DNA from: Berghia stephanieae
Lineage: Eukaryota > Mollusca > Gastropoda > Nudibranchia > Aeolidiidae
Length of the DNA stretch: 64,000 nt
Assembly: GCA_034508935.3 (NCBI GenBank)
Contig: CM067444.1
Location: 33,817,693 to 33,881,692, forward strand
Reading direction: 5' to 3'
Shown: piece after piece, positions 47,323 to 59,427 of the stretch
How positions within the stretch are numbered: position 1 is the first letter of the stretch
Layout of the letters: each line of letters opens with the position of its first letter
The notes under the pieces: generated by a model
The model's input: the letters and a program-made list of their open reading frames with translations, nothing else
The model's database searches: none
Told to the model about the DNA's origin: nothing
Program-made: the position numbers and the translations under genes

Positions 47323-47839
47323 GCTAACGATCTGACGGACAGCAAGAGGGAACAGATGAAATAAAACATATTTTAAAAAGCAAAATAAGAATAGAAAACC
47401 AGAAAATGTGGAAGAGAATTGATAATAAAGTAGCAAAAACAAATAATTGAATGAATCAGTAAATAAATAATATAATACACTGACCACTAGTCTGACGTCA
47501 CCAGTCTTGAAATTACCTAATACTGCCGTTGCTCCTCCTCCCCTTCCTCCTCCTACTACTACTTCTACTAATACAACTGCTACTGCTAATAGTACAGTAG
47601 TAGTAGTAATAATAGTACGATTATTCATTTAAAAAACGCGCACTTTAGTCATATTTAGGAACAAATAAAAATGATTGATCAATTATGTTATATAGTTCTT
47701 GTTCAAATACAAAAACTCGTACTCTGTTGTGTGGCTTTAAATGCATTTGCTATAACTATAATCAAAAGGACAATGAGCAGAGTAAACGCACTTTATCATT
47801 CAATCTTCATCTCTATCGACCCGCATTTAAGTTTAAGCG

Positions 47840-47841
<2 letters not shown>

Positions 47842-47917
<76 letters not shown>
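47842..47917. repeat. (CT)n microsatellite
   Basis: About 76 bp of uninterrupted CT repeat. Poly-Ser-Leu frames are artefacts. Confidence 0.95.
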
Positions 47918-47920
<3 letters not shown>

Positions 47921-47996
47921 TTCCCACAGTGAAAAAGAGTTTGAGCAATATATTTTCCAATAAAAATAATTAATTAAATTGTATTATAGTATAGCA

Positions 47997-49447
47997 TAGT
48001 GCGGGGCGGTCCTTGGCAAGCTTAAGGACCACGGTCCTACGGTCCTTGGGAAATGAAGACCGCAAGGACCGGTCCTAGGACCGGTCCTTTTCGACATTGA
48101 ACATTCCTGAGAGACTGTTGGAAATTCGAACCGGTTTGACCTTTGAGAGCGTGGGATCGTTCATTCTTGAACCGTTAAAGACCGCTACACGATGAAAACC
48201 GTGGCCTACAGGAGTAAAACACACGGAGTAGTCACACTCATTTCAAATTGTAACCTAATTAGAGAAGAGGGGTGATGCCTTCTTTATTTGCTCACCGTAC
48301 TTCATTGTTACTTCGATAATTTAATAAAATTTGAAATTTATCCCCATTAACGGAGATAATGGCATCGCCCAAGGCGTTGATCGAGTTGTTCGTGGCGTTG
48401 ATACACACACGCAACTCCTACCCCCCCCCTCCCCCCCCCACCCACACACACACATTAGAGGGCAGCGAGCATTGAAGAGTAAGAGAGAGACGTGAAGTTA
48501 TAATAAGAGGGGGTGGATGAGGTGATAAGAGGGGTCGATGGTGACTTTTCGCCAGATCTAACAAACTCAGCTACCCATTCATTGCTGAGTAGACAGGGAT
48601 TCAGAAAAAAATCGACTGCACCCGGGATCGATCTCTGGCCCTTTGCGTATAAAGAGAGTGCTCTATCAACTGAGCTATCGGGGTCCCCAAATATTCTATT
48701 GGACTTTTTTAAAATTCAGACGTTATAACTGGGTTTTTTGGAAGGAAGAAACTAATGAAACTCATATTATTTGATTAGTAAAAACACCAAACGAAATTTT
48801 AATATTATTGTATTATTTTAAATGACAACACTGCGATAGAAAGGAGTGGTGACAAGAGATGGACAAAAGAAAACAAAAAATCGGATTTGCTACTTGCTAG
48901 GTTCGACACACCCCACACACACACACACACACAAACACACACATCTTTTGTAGTCACATACATTTCAAACAATAACCCATTAGAGAAGAGGGGTCATGCC
49001 TTCACCATAGATCATTGTCATTGCGATCATTATGGTGTAGTAAATTTTGAAATTTACCCCGTATAATGGAATCGTCCAAGGCGTGCGCCTCCTGTTCCCC
49101 CCATCTCACACACGAAAGGGCGGTTTGCGAAGTGGAGGTTGGTGGTCGTCTGCCTGTATGGTCGTCTGTGTCGTTTAGTGTATGGCAAAGGGGGGTGGGT
49201 GCAATTAATTAAGTGGGATGGGTGGTGATTGGTGGAAGATAGGCAACCGAAGCAACGAATCGCTGGGGAAGTAGTAGGCTATGGCGCGAGACCGTAGGAC
49301 CGTGGTCCTTGCAAGGACCGCCCCGCACTAGTTGAAAGGTGATAAGAAGTGAGGACCGGCGCCGGTCTTCCCCTCTGGGACCGGTCTTCGGTTCACAGCT
49401 AAAAGACCGTCGGACCGCGGTCCAGACCGGTCTTCAGCGCGGCACTA
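47997..49447. mobile_element. composite hAT-like non-autonomous element
   Basis: Left end TAGTGCGGGGCGGTCCTTG. Two right-end candidates exist: a near-perfect inverted match at about 49279-49330 (CAAGGACCGCCCCGCACTA), and an outer, related end at 49330-49447 finishing GCGCGGCACTA. Only the outer end is flanked by a copy of the left flank (GTATAGCA at 47989-47996 and 49448-49455). Many GGACCGGTCC-type palindromes lie near the ends. The inside holds two diverged copies of a block of about 150 bp (about 48230-48390 and 48945-49090) and a SINE. No transposase frame is visible. Confidence 0.75.
48537..48687 (-). mobile_element. tRNA-derived SINE (family A) nested in the hAT-like element
   Basis: On the - strand: GGGGACCCCGATAGCTCAGT, GATAGAGCACTCTC, GAGATCGATCCCGGG and GGTAGCTGAGTTTGTTAGAT. 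It is truncated after the body. Confidence 0.85.
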
Positions 49448-49658
49448 GTATAGCATCGGTGTGAAAGGAAGAAAAATCAGTAACAAATCGCAGTACATAA
49501 AATGCGATGAAACACCACAATCAATTCAAATTTTGGTAACAAGATGGAGCTTCGGACACACTTTAAGAAGAAACAGAAATCCAGCAACTAATGAGATGGC
49601 GCTATTCTTTACACCAATAAACACAAAGACAGGCCCTTAACAAGCATTACGACAAATA

Positions 49659-49843
49659 AAGACCCCAAACGCCTCGACGACGCACAAGAACTGAGATGCG
49701 AAAAGGATTTAGAATGCCCGAGATCCATCGCAGCAGACCGTCGTCAATGGAAAGAACTCACTCAACAAGTCAGGGTGAGGAGAGCTACCAAAGGGCCCCA
49801 GTCCGAATATTGGGAGGCAACCGGCAATGAGTCAAATAATTAA
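49659..49843 (+). mobile_element. LINE C-terminal fragment (possible)
   Basis: A frame encodes KDPKRLDDAQEL, DRRQWKELTQQVRVRRATKG and ends NESNN before a stop. The 'A-DR--WK-L' block resembles the extreme C-terminus of LINE ORF2 proteins. The fragment is short and upstream similarity is unclear. Confidence 0.4.
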
Positions 49844-50004
49844 TATCGGTGAATGTAATAGAAAGTGTTGTATAAGAAACTGTTACTTTTAAAAACAAAT
49901 ACACTGTAAATATATATTTTTTAAATGAAGCCCCTCCGTGCGGTGTTGTTAGGTGTCGTTGCTAAGCATTCCTCGAGGGAAATGAGGGAAATCCGTCAAA
50001 TAAG

Positions 50005-50160
50005 CTTCTGATGTCAGCAGGAATCACCCACCCTCGTTGTCAGTGTCCAATGCGGTCAAATTTGGGATTGATACTGTTGCCCACGAAAATGTCTAAAGCG
50101 GGTCTCGAATCCGGGGCCTTCCGGGTCACATTGTAATTAATGCCTTTACAACTTTGCCCC
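50005..50160 (-). mobile_element. tRNA-derived SINE (family D)
   Basis: On the - strand: TTGTAAAGGCATTAATTAC, GGCCCCGGATTCGAGACCCG, GGGTGATTCCTGCTGACATC. It matches the copy at 5935-6095. Confidence 0.75.
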
Positions 50161-50384
50161 CCCCCCCCACCACCCACACAAAGTTGTGGGATGGCTATTT
50201 GTTAATCTATTGTTCATACGCTGGGACTTCTTACTCTGACCCCTCCATGTTTGTCCTGTGCCATCGCCTCCGAACCTCTTCACGTCTGTCCTGAACGCTG
50301 GGTGTTTGCTTCTGCATCTCTTCTCGAGGTCTTTGGGACTTCTACTTTACCTTTTATTTTTTTAACTTAGTAGTAAACGGCTCT

Positions 50385-50475
50385 TTACTTACATCCTCTC
50401 ACCGTACTCGGGTGTAAAATGAGCATCTGGCCGTCAACAGCGTTGTCTCGCGAGGATAATCGTATTAAAAAAAAA
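50385..50475 (+). mobile_element. SINE body (family C)
   Basis: CGGCTCTTTACTTACATCC, ACTCGGGTGTAAAATGAGCA and GTCAACAGCGTTGTCTC followed by poly(A). The head is not recognisable. Confidence 0.7.
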
Positions 50476-51290
50476 AAAAAATTAAACTCGTGAATTAGGA
50501 ATTCTGAAATCTTTTATTCGGGGGAATGTAAACTGTCGTTCAAAATTATCTCTGTGTGCGAAGTTTCAGGTTTTAAAACATTTCGGTAACAACAATAACG
50601 GCAACAACAACAACAGCATCATCAGAAGCAGCAACAGCAACAGCAGCAACAGCAACAACAACGAACAACAATAACAAAAGTCGTTATTGCTGAAACATTG
50701 GAGCACTTTTTGATTTATTATAAAACTGATTATTGTCATTCATGTCACCATTTTTATTTCAAGGAATGTTCCGATTAAGAAATACGTCTGTCGTTTGTGT
50801 CCGATTAGAATTTTAGAATATCTACTTAAAAACAGGAACGCGCCACTCGGCTTTTCTATTGTAATTATATGTAGTATTTGTCAACAAAAATACAGTATTC
50901 TAATATCTTAAAGGCGATGGGTAGCTACTCAAACGGACACAAAATATTGCCCATTTTAACAAGTCCATAATGGGGACGATCTATATTATTTTTCAATGTG
51001 CTCAAGTCATCGAGCTCTTACTCTTACACAAGTCATTGGTCACATTGCAAAATGTGCTCAAATCAAAATGACCTACATTATAAAAAGTGTTCTCTCTATA
51101 CTGTCTTTGTTATCGATCTCTAAAGCAGTTTTATATTTTTGGTAGTTACAAAAGGTCAAGTTTTACTTTCCTCCTTACCTAATTCGCCCTGATGATCTGG
51201 TTCCAAAGATAACGTTTTGATGGTTTATTTGTCCTAACACGATTTACACACTACCGTCTACTTTACCTGTTTAAATGTGGACCAATCAGA
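50476..51290. other. intergenic, CAA/CAG-rich stretch
   Basis: An AAC/CAG-rich microsatellite lies at about 50588-50675. The rest has no recognised gene or repeat up to the LINE. Confidence 0.5.
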
Positions 51291-51296
51291 GTAAAT

Positions 51297-51548
51297 TTAT
51301 ATATGTGCGGCTATGTGGTATGACATTCGCCTTCGGATCCCCCCTCGTGGATCTTTACCTTGCAGTTGGTGAGGGGGCTTGAGGCACACGGGAGGGCAAA
51401 GGTGTAAACCCCGGTCGACCGTCACGAGACCATCCCGGGTATCGAGCCAACGAGCCACATGAGCTGCTCGCCCCGGTGTGTGACTAAATTTGATCCAAAC
51501 CCGGTGCCCGAATAGCAGCCCTATCCCGGGCGCCACACTATTATCCTT
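51297..51548 (+). mobile_element. probable 5' UTR of the large LINE
   Basis: A GC-rich leader, unlike the AT-rich flanks, directly precedes the endonuclease frame. The base composition changes near 51300, which I take as the approximate 5' end. Confidence 0.55.
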
Positions 51549-52030
51549 ATGTCGAGTCCCAATCAGTCCCGTCAATGGCGAAGCGGTCTGCCGCCTAGCC
51601 AAATAATACCGCGTTCGTGTCGCCAGGGTCGTCGGCACGTCCGAGAAAAAAGCAAACGTCCCATGCATCAATCGATTCGCGGCCTGCCGATCGGAAAATG
51701 CGACGGCGGGGATGGCGACCTGACGCACATATTGTCCCTGAACTTCGAGAGCCAGAGTATGGCAAAAAATGAGCTTTTATCAAAGCTATTGGCAGTTCAC
51801 TGCGTAGATATCCTCCTGTTACAGGAGACCCACCTTTATTCAGGCGCGCAATCTTCCCGATTCCAGATCCCAGGCTATACGGTGGTCCAACGCGAGGACA
51901 CTTCGAGGCTCAAAGGAGGGGTTAGCGTTTACGCTAAAGAGCCATCGAAGGTAAGGGTCATTGAGAGCGTAACGGACAGCAATGGGGTGAACCGAATTTC
52001 CGTGGAAGTAGGTGGACTGTGTTTGCATAA

Positions 52031-52039
52031 TATTTACAA
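52031..52039. repeat. target-site duplication, left copy
   Basis: TATTTACAA, repeated exactly at 55777-55785 on the other side of the 3.7 kb element. It lies in the Ile-Tyr-Lys codons of the LINE endonuclease. Confidence 0.85.
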
Positions 52040-52048
52040 CGAAGTGGT

Positions 52049-52094
52049 TATTCAGTATCTGATACTGAATAGTGCTTTGCCACTATTCAGTATC
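52049..52094. repeat. left-end palindrome and half-site
   Basis: ATTCAGTATCTGATACTGAAT is a 21-base palindrome here given as its arms ATTCAGTATC and GATACTGAAT about a central T, followed by a lone ACTATTCAGTATC. The same units form the right-end array. Confidence 0.85.
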
Positions 52095-52362
52095 CACAAG
52101 GAACTCTTTTTTTTTTATAGAGAGAGTGATAAGTGCGACAATCTCGGTTGAACGTAAATAAACTGCTGACCTACTTCCAGATTGAACACGTGCAGTAACT
52201 GACAGCCCGATTCAAAGTTGTAAAAATATTTTGATCGTAATTTTTAAATTTCTGCTTTTGTGCAATTAACATAGTTCAAAATATCAAAGTAAGAGTGGCA
52301 TTCAAATACATTTTTAAATGTCTAAATAGACATGATTAAATGTCACTAAATGTTCAGTGACA

Positions 52363-52440
52363 CCATGGCTTGGTGGATATAAGCTGTTTGACTCTGAGCT
52401 TATGGTTCGAGAGTTCAAATCCCGGTAGGGATAAATTTTT
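52363..52440 (+). mobile_element. tRNA-like SINE head
   Basis: CATGGCTTGGTGGATATAAG resembles an A box region and GAGAGTTCAAATCCCGG a B box. An AT-rich body leads into ATT repeats. No intact acceptor stem is formed, so it is not a tRNA gene. Confidence 0.6.
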
Positions 52441-52562
52441 TCCCCCAATATTTTTTAAATTCCTTCTGTCTATTGATATTTTTTAAACTTTTGTTTTAAT
52501 AATTTTATTTGCTTGTAATGTATTTTAATGTTGATATTATACTATTGTTCTTTTAGTGTTAT

Positions 52563-52566
52563 ATTA

Positions 52567-52636
<70 letters not shown>

Positions 52637-52653
52637 TCTACTTACTTACTTAC

Positions 52654-52708
<55 letters not shown>

Positions 52709-52733
52709 GTTATTATCATTATTATTATTATTA

Positions 52734-52797
<64 letters not shown>

Positions 52798-52850
52798 TGT
52801 TGTTGTTGTTGTAATCGTCATCATTATTATGATTATGATTATTATTTTTT
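52563..52850. repeat. (ATT)n arrays
   Basis: Three ATT blocks broken by CTTACTTACTTAC at about 52640 and short variants. They are probably grown from the tail of the SINE upstream. Confidence 0.95.
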
Positions 52851-52991
52851 TTCACCAAGTAGTTGGAGTAATTTAATCAGATCGATTTATTACGAATATC
52901 TTTTATTTGTTATAATCTCGTTGTTGTTTTTCATTGAAGTGCTCTTCTATTGTTTATTACTTTTTAAAACCTTGCTTTTTTCTGTTTGTCT

Positions 52992-52992
<1 letters not shown>

Positions 52993-53032
<40 letters not shown>

Positions 53033-53051
53033 GTTTGTTTGTTTGTTTGTT
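52993..53051. repeat. (GTT)n/(GTTT)n microsatellite
   Basis: GTT repeat changing to GTTT repeat. Confidence 0.95.
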
Positions 53052-53168
53052 TTGTCATCTAAGACAAACCCGATTCATTATAAATATGTGGCCAGACTTT
53101 CTGCCATTTTTAATTGAGCGATGTACTTCCGTGAATTAATTGCCGTATTATATTAAAATTTACGTTTT

Positions 53169-53285
<117 letters not shown>

Positions 53286-53339
53286 TAAATAGATACTAAA
53301 TATTAGACTACAATTGACATCTATTTACTGAATACACGT

Positions 53340-55326
53340 GGTATTTTTAGGGGTGTTTCTATTTTTACGAAACACGCCGAAACCCGACAAAGTTATGGGA
53401 AGTAGGCAGCAGTGGGGAGTGAACCTGGCACTGGGTTTCGTAAAAAAAAAAGCAATTACTTTTTTTATGAAACCCGACAATATCCGACAAAGTTATGGAA
53501 AGAAAGTAGGCAACAGTGGGGGAGTGAACCCGAGACTCAGGGAAGTGTACACTATTGGGGAGTAAACCTAAGTCTATGGTTTTTCGACGGGTTTTGGCAG
53601 GTTTCGTAAAAAAATAATTGCTTCATTCTCGTCTGGTACCCAACTCCCATAGTCCGACTTCATTTTCCACCGGTATCCATCTTCCATAGTCCCAGGTTCA
53701 TTTCCACTGATATCCTCTTCTCACAGTCCCAGGTTCACTCCCAACCGGTGTGCATTTCCCTGAGTCCCGGTTCATTGCCCAATGGTGCCCACTTCCAATA
53801 ACTTTTGACAATTTCGGTAGGTTTCGAAATAAAAGTACATTCTGAGCTCACTGCCCACTGGTATCAGCCTCTCGCAGTCCCAGGTTCAATCCTCATCGGT
53901 GTCCGAATCCCAGATTCACTCCCCACTGCTGCCTGCTTCCCATAACTTTGTCGGGTTTTGGCGGGTTTAGTAAAAAAGTAATTCCCCCTCCCCCTTGGTA
54001 TTGCTTTTTTACAAAATCCAGAGTTCCAGGTTCACTCCCCACAAGTGTACACTTCCCTGAATCTCAGGATCACTCCCCACTGTTGCCTACTTCAATAACT
54101 TTGTCGGATATTGCCAGGTTCCGTCGGGTTTCGTTAAAAAGTAATTGCTTTTATATGAAACTCGCTGAAACCCGCCGAAAACCAGAGTCTCAGGTTCACT
54201 CTCCACAAGTGTACACTTCCCTGAATCTCAGGATTACCCCCCACTGTTGCCTACTTCAATAACTTTGTCGGATATTGCCGGGTTTCGTAAAAAAGCAATT
54301 GCTTTTATATGAAACTCGCTGAAACCCGCTGAAAACCAGAGTCTCAGGTTCACTCCCCACTGGTGTATACTTCCATGAATCTCAGGTTCACTCCCCACTG
54401 TTGCCTACTTCAATAACTTTGTCGGATATTGCCAGGTTTCGTCGGGTTTCGTAAAAAAGTAATTGCTTTTATGTGAAACTCGCTGAAACCCGCCGAAAAC
54501 CAGAGTCTCAGGTTCACTCCCCACTGGTGTACACGTCCATGAATCTCAGGTTAACTCCCCACTGTTGCCTACTTCCCACAACTTTGTCGGATATTGCCGG
54601 GTTTCGTAAAAAAGTAATTGCTTTTATGTGAAACTCGCCGAAAACCAGAGTCTCAGGTTCACTTCCCACTGGTGTACACTTCCCTGAGTCTCAGGTTCAC
54701 TCCCCACTGTTTCCTATTTCCCACAACTTTGTCGGATATTGCCGGGTTTCGTAAAAAAGTAATTGCTTTTATGTGAATCTCACTGAAAACCGCCGAAAAC
54801 CATAGTCTCAGGTTCAATCCCCACTGGTGTACACTTCCCTTAGTCTCAGGTTCACTCCCCATTATTTGCCTACTTTCGATAACTTTGCCCCATTTTGTTG
54901 GAATTTGGCGCATTTCGTAAACAAAAAGTAATTGCTTTTTTTTTTTTTTACAAAACCCGCCGAAATCCAGACCCAGGTTCACTCCCCACTGTTGCCTACT
55001 ACCCATAACTTTCTCGGATATTGCCAGGTTTCGTCGAGTTTCGTAAAAAAGTAATTGCTTTTATATGAAATTAGCTGAAGCCCGTCCAAAACCATAGTCT
55101 CAGGTTCACTCCCCACTGGTGTACACTGCACTGTCTCAGGTTCAGTCCCCACGCTTTGCCTACTGTCCACAACTTTGCCGCATATTGTCGGGTTTCGTAA
55201 AAAAGTAATCTCCCCCCCCCCCCCCATTTTGTTATTGCTGTTTTACAAAACCCAGAGTCCCAGGTTCACTCCCCACTGGTGTACACTTCCCTGAATCTCA
55301 GGTTCATCCCCTCCTCCCCCGCCCCC

Positions 55327-55375
<49 letters not shown>

Positions 55376-55575
55376 CTGCTGCCTACCTCCCGTAACTTTG
55401 TGGGATATTGCCAGGTGTCGTCGGGTTTCTTAAAAAAGTAATTGCTTTTTATTACGAAACCCGCCGAAACCCAGTCCCCGGTTCACTCCCCACAGGTGTA
55501 CACTTCTCTGAGTCCCAGATTCACTCCCACAGCTGCCCTCTTCCCATAACTTTGTCAGGTTTCGGAAAAAAAACC
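53340..55575. repeat. minisatellite of about 145-165 bp units, with an orientation switch
   Basis: Units contain CAGGTTCACTCCCCACTG, TTGCCTACTTC, ATAACTTTGTCGG, GGGTTTCGTAAAAAAG and AACCCGCCGAAA. From about 53640 on they run in one direction; from 53340 to about 53630 the same motifs run in the other (CCGACAAAGTTATGG, GGGGAGTGAACC). About a dozen units are present. Reading frames across it are artefacts of repetition. Confidence 0.85.
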
Positions 55576-55584
55576 ACCTTATTA

Positions 55585-55771
55585 TAGTGCAAAACCACTA
55601 TTCAGTGTCAGATACTGAATAGTACAAAACCACTATTCAGTATCAGTATCAGATACTGAATAGTACAAAACCACTATTCAGTATCAGATACTGAATAGTG
55701 GAAAACCGCTATTCAGTATCTGATACTGAATAGTGCAAAACCACTATTCAGTATCAGATACTGAATAGTGC
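55585..55771. repeat. array of five palindromes
   Basis: Arms ACTATTCAGTATC and GATACTGAATAGT about a central A or T, repeated five times at about 36-bp spacing with AAAACC-type spacers. The second has an extra six bases and the first one mismatch. The arms match the palindrome at the left end of the element. Confidence 0.92.
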
Positions 55772-58435
55772 TAGCCTATTTACAAACCACATAGAGCGAC
55801 TTGGACTACACCACCGGTACCGGTGGTCAGCCATCCTTCCATCTGTCTGGGAGACTTTAATAGACACCATCACGAATGGGGCTACCGAGACTGCAACGAG
55901 GCAGGAAGACAACTCCGCTCATGGATGGACTGTAATGATCTACACCTAGTGTACGATCCTACAGCCAAAGGTACCTTCCGGGGTACCCGCCATAAGAAGG
56001 AGTATACTCCAGACCTCACCCTCGTAACGAAAGGCGCGAACGGTGAACCGCTGCAGGTGAAGCGGACAGTCCTCGGGGACTTTCCGCATAGCCAGCACAG
56101 GCCGGTTCTTGTCACAGCTGGGGTGACAATACCGAGGGTGCAGTCTCTCCCACTTTGCAGATGGAATTTCAGGAAGGCTGACTGGGAGGAATTCAGTTCC
56201 TATATCGAGCAGGTCTGCCCTGCCATTCCTCCCAAGTCCAAGAATATAACCAGATTCAGTAGGCTACTGGTTAAGAGCGCTCAACGCTCTATTCCACGGG
56301 GCAAACGGAAATTCTACACCCCTTGCTGGACAGCAGAGTCGGAAGAGCTGTACCGAGAGTACCAGCAGACCCAGTCCCAGGACGCAGCCGATAGACTACT
56401 TCAGTCTCTGGCAGAGGGAAGGAAGCAACGGTGGCAGGAGACCGTGGAAAGTCTCGACTTTACACACTCCAGCCGCCACGCTTGGCGTTTGATAAAGAAA
56501 TTGGACCCAGATCGGAATTTCGCGAAGGCTGCACCGGAATGCGAGGCAGACACAATTGCCAAGAACATTAAGAACCGTAGTAAGCGGGTCCCTAATCAGG
56601 CTTTTGAGCGCGGTGTCCGCAAGGCGTACCGTACGATTTTGGACTCGCTACCTGCGGAGGAGTCGGACTGGACGGCCCCGTTCAGTCCCTGAGAAGTGGG
56701 TGCAGCCATTAGCGAAGTGAAGAACGGCAAAGCAGCAGGGATAGATGGTGTATATCCCGATATGGTGACGCATCTGGGCCCCAGGGCACGGGCCTGGCTA
56801 GCAGAGGCAATGTCTGACATCCTTGCAAAAGGAAAGCTTCCACAAGTGTGGAAGCATGCGAAGATAGTTGCCATCCTGAAGCCAGGGAAGCCGGCGAAGG
56901 AGGCAGACACTTACAGACCCATATCGCTGCTGAGCTGTCTTTACAAATTGTTGGAGCGTGTTCTATTAAACCGATGGGGACCGGTCCTAGATGCTGCCCT
57001 GCCACCCGAGCAGGCAGGCTTCAGGGAAGGGAGGTGCACCACGGAGCAGGTCATTGCCCTTACAGAGCATATTGAGCACGGGTTCGAGAGAAAACAGCAA
57101 ACAGGTGCTGTGTTTATAGACCTATCAGCGGCGTACGATACGGTCTGGTGCGATGGGTTAATGCTCAAACTTGCAAAAATCATAAGGTGCAAAAAGACCT
57201 TGAAGTTGTTCTCTTCGATCTTAGGGGAAAGGCAATTCCACGTCGCGCTGGGAGACGTCACGAGCAAAGTAAGGAAATTAAAGAATGGGGCCCCTCAGGG
57301 GTCGGTACTTGCGCCAATGTTGTTTAACGTTTACATTAGCGATATGCCGAACACTTCCTCCCTGAGGCTGGGATACGCAGACGACTGGGCACTCGTTACT
57401 CAGAGTAAAGTGTGGACCCGTCTCGAGAGCGTACTCAGCGAGGACGTCACCAGACTCAAATCCTACTTTGACAAGTGGTACCTGAAGATGAACACTTCAA
57501 AAACCGTGGCCACTGCATTTCACTTATGCAGTGGTTGGCACACCCGTAAACTGAATGTCCTAGTCGGGGACCAGCCACTCCCATATGAGCCGCGTCCAAA
57601 ATATTTAGGGGTGACGTTGGATCGCAGTCTTACCTATCGGGTTCATCTCGAAGGGGTTGCCCGGAAGATAGAGAAGCGGAATAGTCTTCTGAGGAAGCTG
57701 GCGGGATCGACTTGGGGCGCTAGCCAAGCGCTCCTGAGAACATCCGCCCTGGCACTATGCTATTCCACCGCGGAGTATTGCGCTCCAGTGTGGGGTAGAA
57801 GCAGAAACGTTGAGAAGGTGGATGTAAAACTTCGCAAGTCGATGCACATAGTGTCGGGAACGCTAGCAACAACCCCTAGAGAATGGGGCCCGATAATGGC
57901 GGCGATCCAGCCCCCCGATGTCCGGAGGGAGACCATTACGGGAAACTGGCTAAGTAAGATCAAAGAGAGAGGGAATGGGGATACCCCTCTCATGCGCATA
58001 ATGAACGGTGCCCCCGTTTCGAGCCGAAATAAGTCCCGGCAACCCTTGTACGCAGAATCCCTGACTACGGACAGAGCTGCACATACGAGATGGAAGTCGG
58101 TTTGGACGAATTCAATCCCTCGTGGGGGCGGGGACCTACACTCCTCTAAGCTTGGTGAGAAGTTGCCAGGCTTTGATACCAGTAAGAGGAGACACTGGGT
58201 AGCTGCGAATCGGCTTCGGTCGAGGAGCTGCCTAACGGCCGGTACGTTACATCAGTGGGGTCTAACTTCCTGTCCAATATGTCCACGCTGTGGGCAAGAA
58301 CCCGAAACGGCAGAGCATCTAGTCGAAAGGTGTGTTGTGACGATGCTACCAGGCGGGTTCGCGACGGTGCACGAATGCGGACCGGACTTTGCTGATTGGG
58401 TCGATCGTCATAACATAATAGTGTGAACCATAAGA

Positions 58436-58755
58436 AGCTGCTGCCTTCGGATCGGAAGGTCCTGGGTTCGAGTCCCGCTCTGAGTGACGCATAGTTGAGT
58501 CCTTTAAAAAGGCTCTTTAATCACATTCTCGCGTCGTACTAGGTTAAAACGAGCACCTGACACTTAACAGCGTTGTCTCTGTCCAACAAAATAAATTTAA
58601 AAAAACAAAAAAAGTAATTTCGCCTAAAAAAAGGCGTCATGTCTCGCACATGTTATGTGTTACTACTGTTGGCAAGGGATCCCTTGTAAATCGCTTTGAT
58701 CACATTTCGTGGATATTGCGCTTACAAAATGCTCGAGCTTTATTAAGTTTTGTGT
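58436..58755 (+). mobile_element. tRNA-derived SINE (family C), near full length
   Basis: The B-box region GGTCCTGGGTTCGAGTCCCG lies near the head; then GGCTCTTTAATCACATTCTC, AACAGCGTTGTCTCTGTCC, a poly(A)-rich gap, and the tail GGATCCCTTGTAAATCGCTT and GTGGATATTGCGC. It starts a few bases after the LINE stop codon, so the LINE 3' end and this SINE are hard to separate. Confidence 0.75.
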
Positions 58756-58879
58756 CTATTATTTCCTTTGATAAAAAGCCAAGTTATTTAACCATGAATA
58801 AACTTCTTTTATTTTTTTTTTACAACTATCCCCTTGATGCTTCAGTTTCACAAAAGGTCGACACAGCAGATCCCAAGCC

Positions 58880-59180
58880 ATCACGGTTTACTGCTATCTT
58901 TTACATCTCTCCCTACGTCCACTTCTGGGTCTCCATGTCACGCTCCAGGGTCCTTCTCCACGTCTCCAAGGGGTTCCCTTTCCTTCGCACCCCGTTGGGT
59001 CCATCTGAGAGCGACCTTTGGTATTGCATCATGGTTCATCCGTAGGACATGGTCAAGCCACCTCCATCTTCTTCTCTTAACAAGAAGAGATACAGGCTCA
59101 AGTCTTGCTATCTTCATCAAGTCGATGTTTAACCAGAAAAACAATTCCAGTACAAAAATCTCAGATGACTCTAAATGCTC
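58880..59180 (-). mobile_element. LINE C-terminal fragment
   Basis: On the - strand: LLVKRRRWRWLDHVLRMNHD, AIPKVALRWTQRGAKERE, then a frameshift before the rest of a WRR-type tail. The KRRWRW-GHVLRM block is a standard LINE ORF2 C-terminus. It is 5'-truncated. Confidence 0.75.
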
Positions 59181-59189
59181 CAAATTGAC

Positions 59190-59348
59190 AGAGATCTGAA
59201 CAAGTGCGTATGAAACCGCGCCAGACAAAGCAAGAAAGAAAAATACAAGAAAAGAAAAATCCCAAAAATCAGTCTGCCTCGACTGAGAATCGAACATCAG
59301 ACTTCCTGATTAACGACCAGACGTGCTACAATTACACCACAGAAGTTC
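59190..59348 (-). mobile_element. tRNA-derived SINE (family B)
   Basis: On the - strand: GGTGTAATTGTAGCACGTCT, GAAGTCTGATGTTCGATTCT, then the tail CGCACTTGTTCAGATC. It sits between two pieces of the same LINE region. Confidence 0.8.
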
Positions 59349-59427
59349 CCAATAGTTCGGACAATTTTTATTGTTATATTCTTCACTTGCGTACTCGTTG
59401 ACAGAAGAAAAGTTAATAACTCTTAAG

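Noticed and set aside
52363-52440. Possible tRNA gene
   Set aside because: A and B boxes are present but acceptor and anticodon stems do not form; it continues into a SINE-like AT-rich tail.
52528-52876. Overlapping poly-Ile, poly-Tyr and poly-Asn frames
   Set aside because: They are ATT microsatellite inside the palindrome-bounded element.
54659-55227. Two - strand frames of 80-115 residues
   Set aside because: They run through the minisatellite, repeat with its unit and shift frame between units; no domain is seen.
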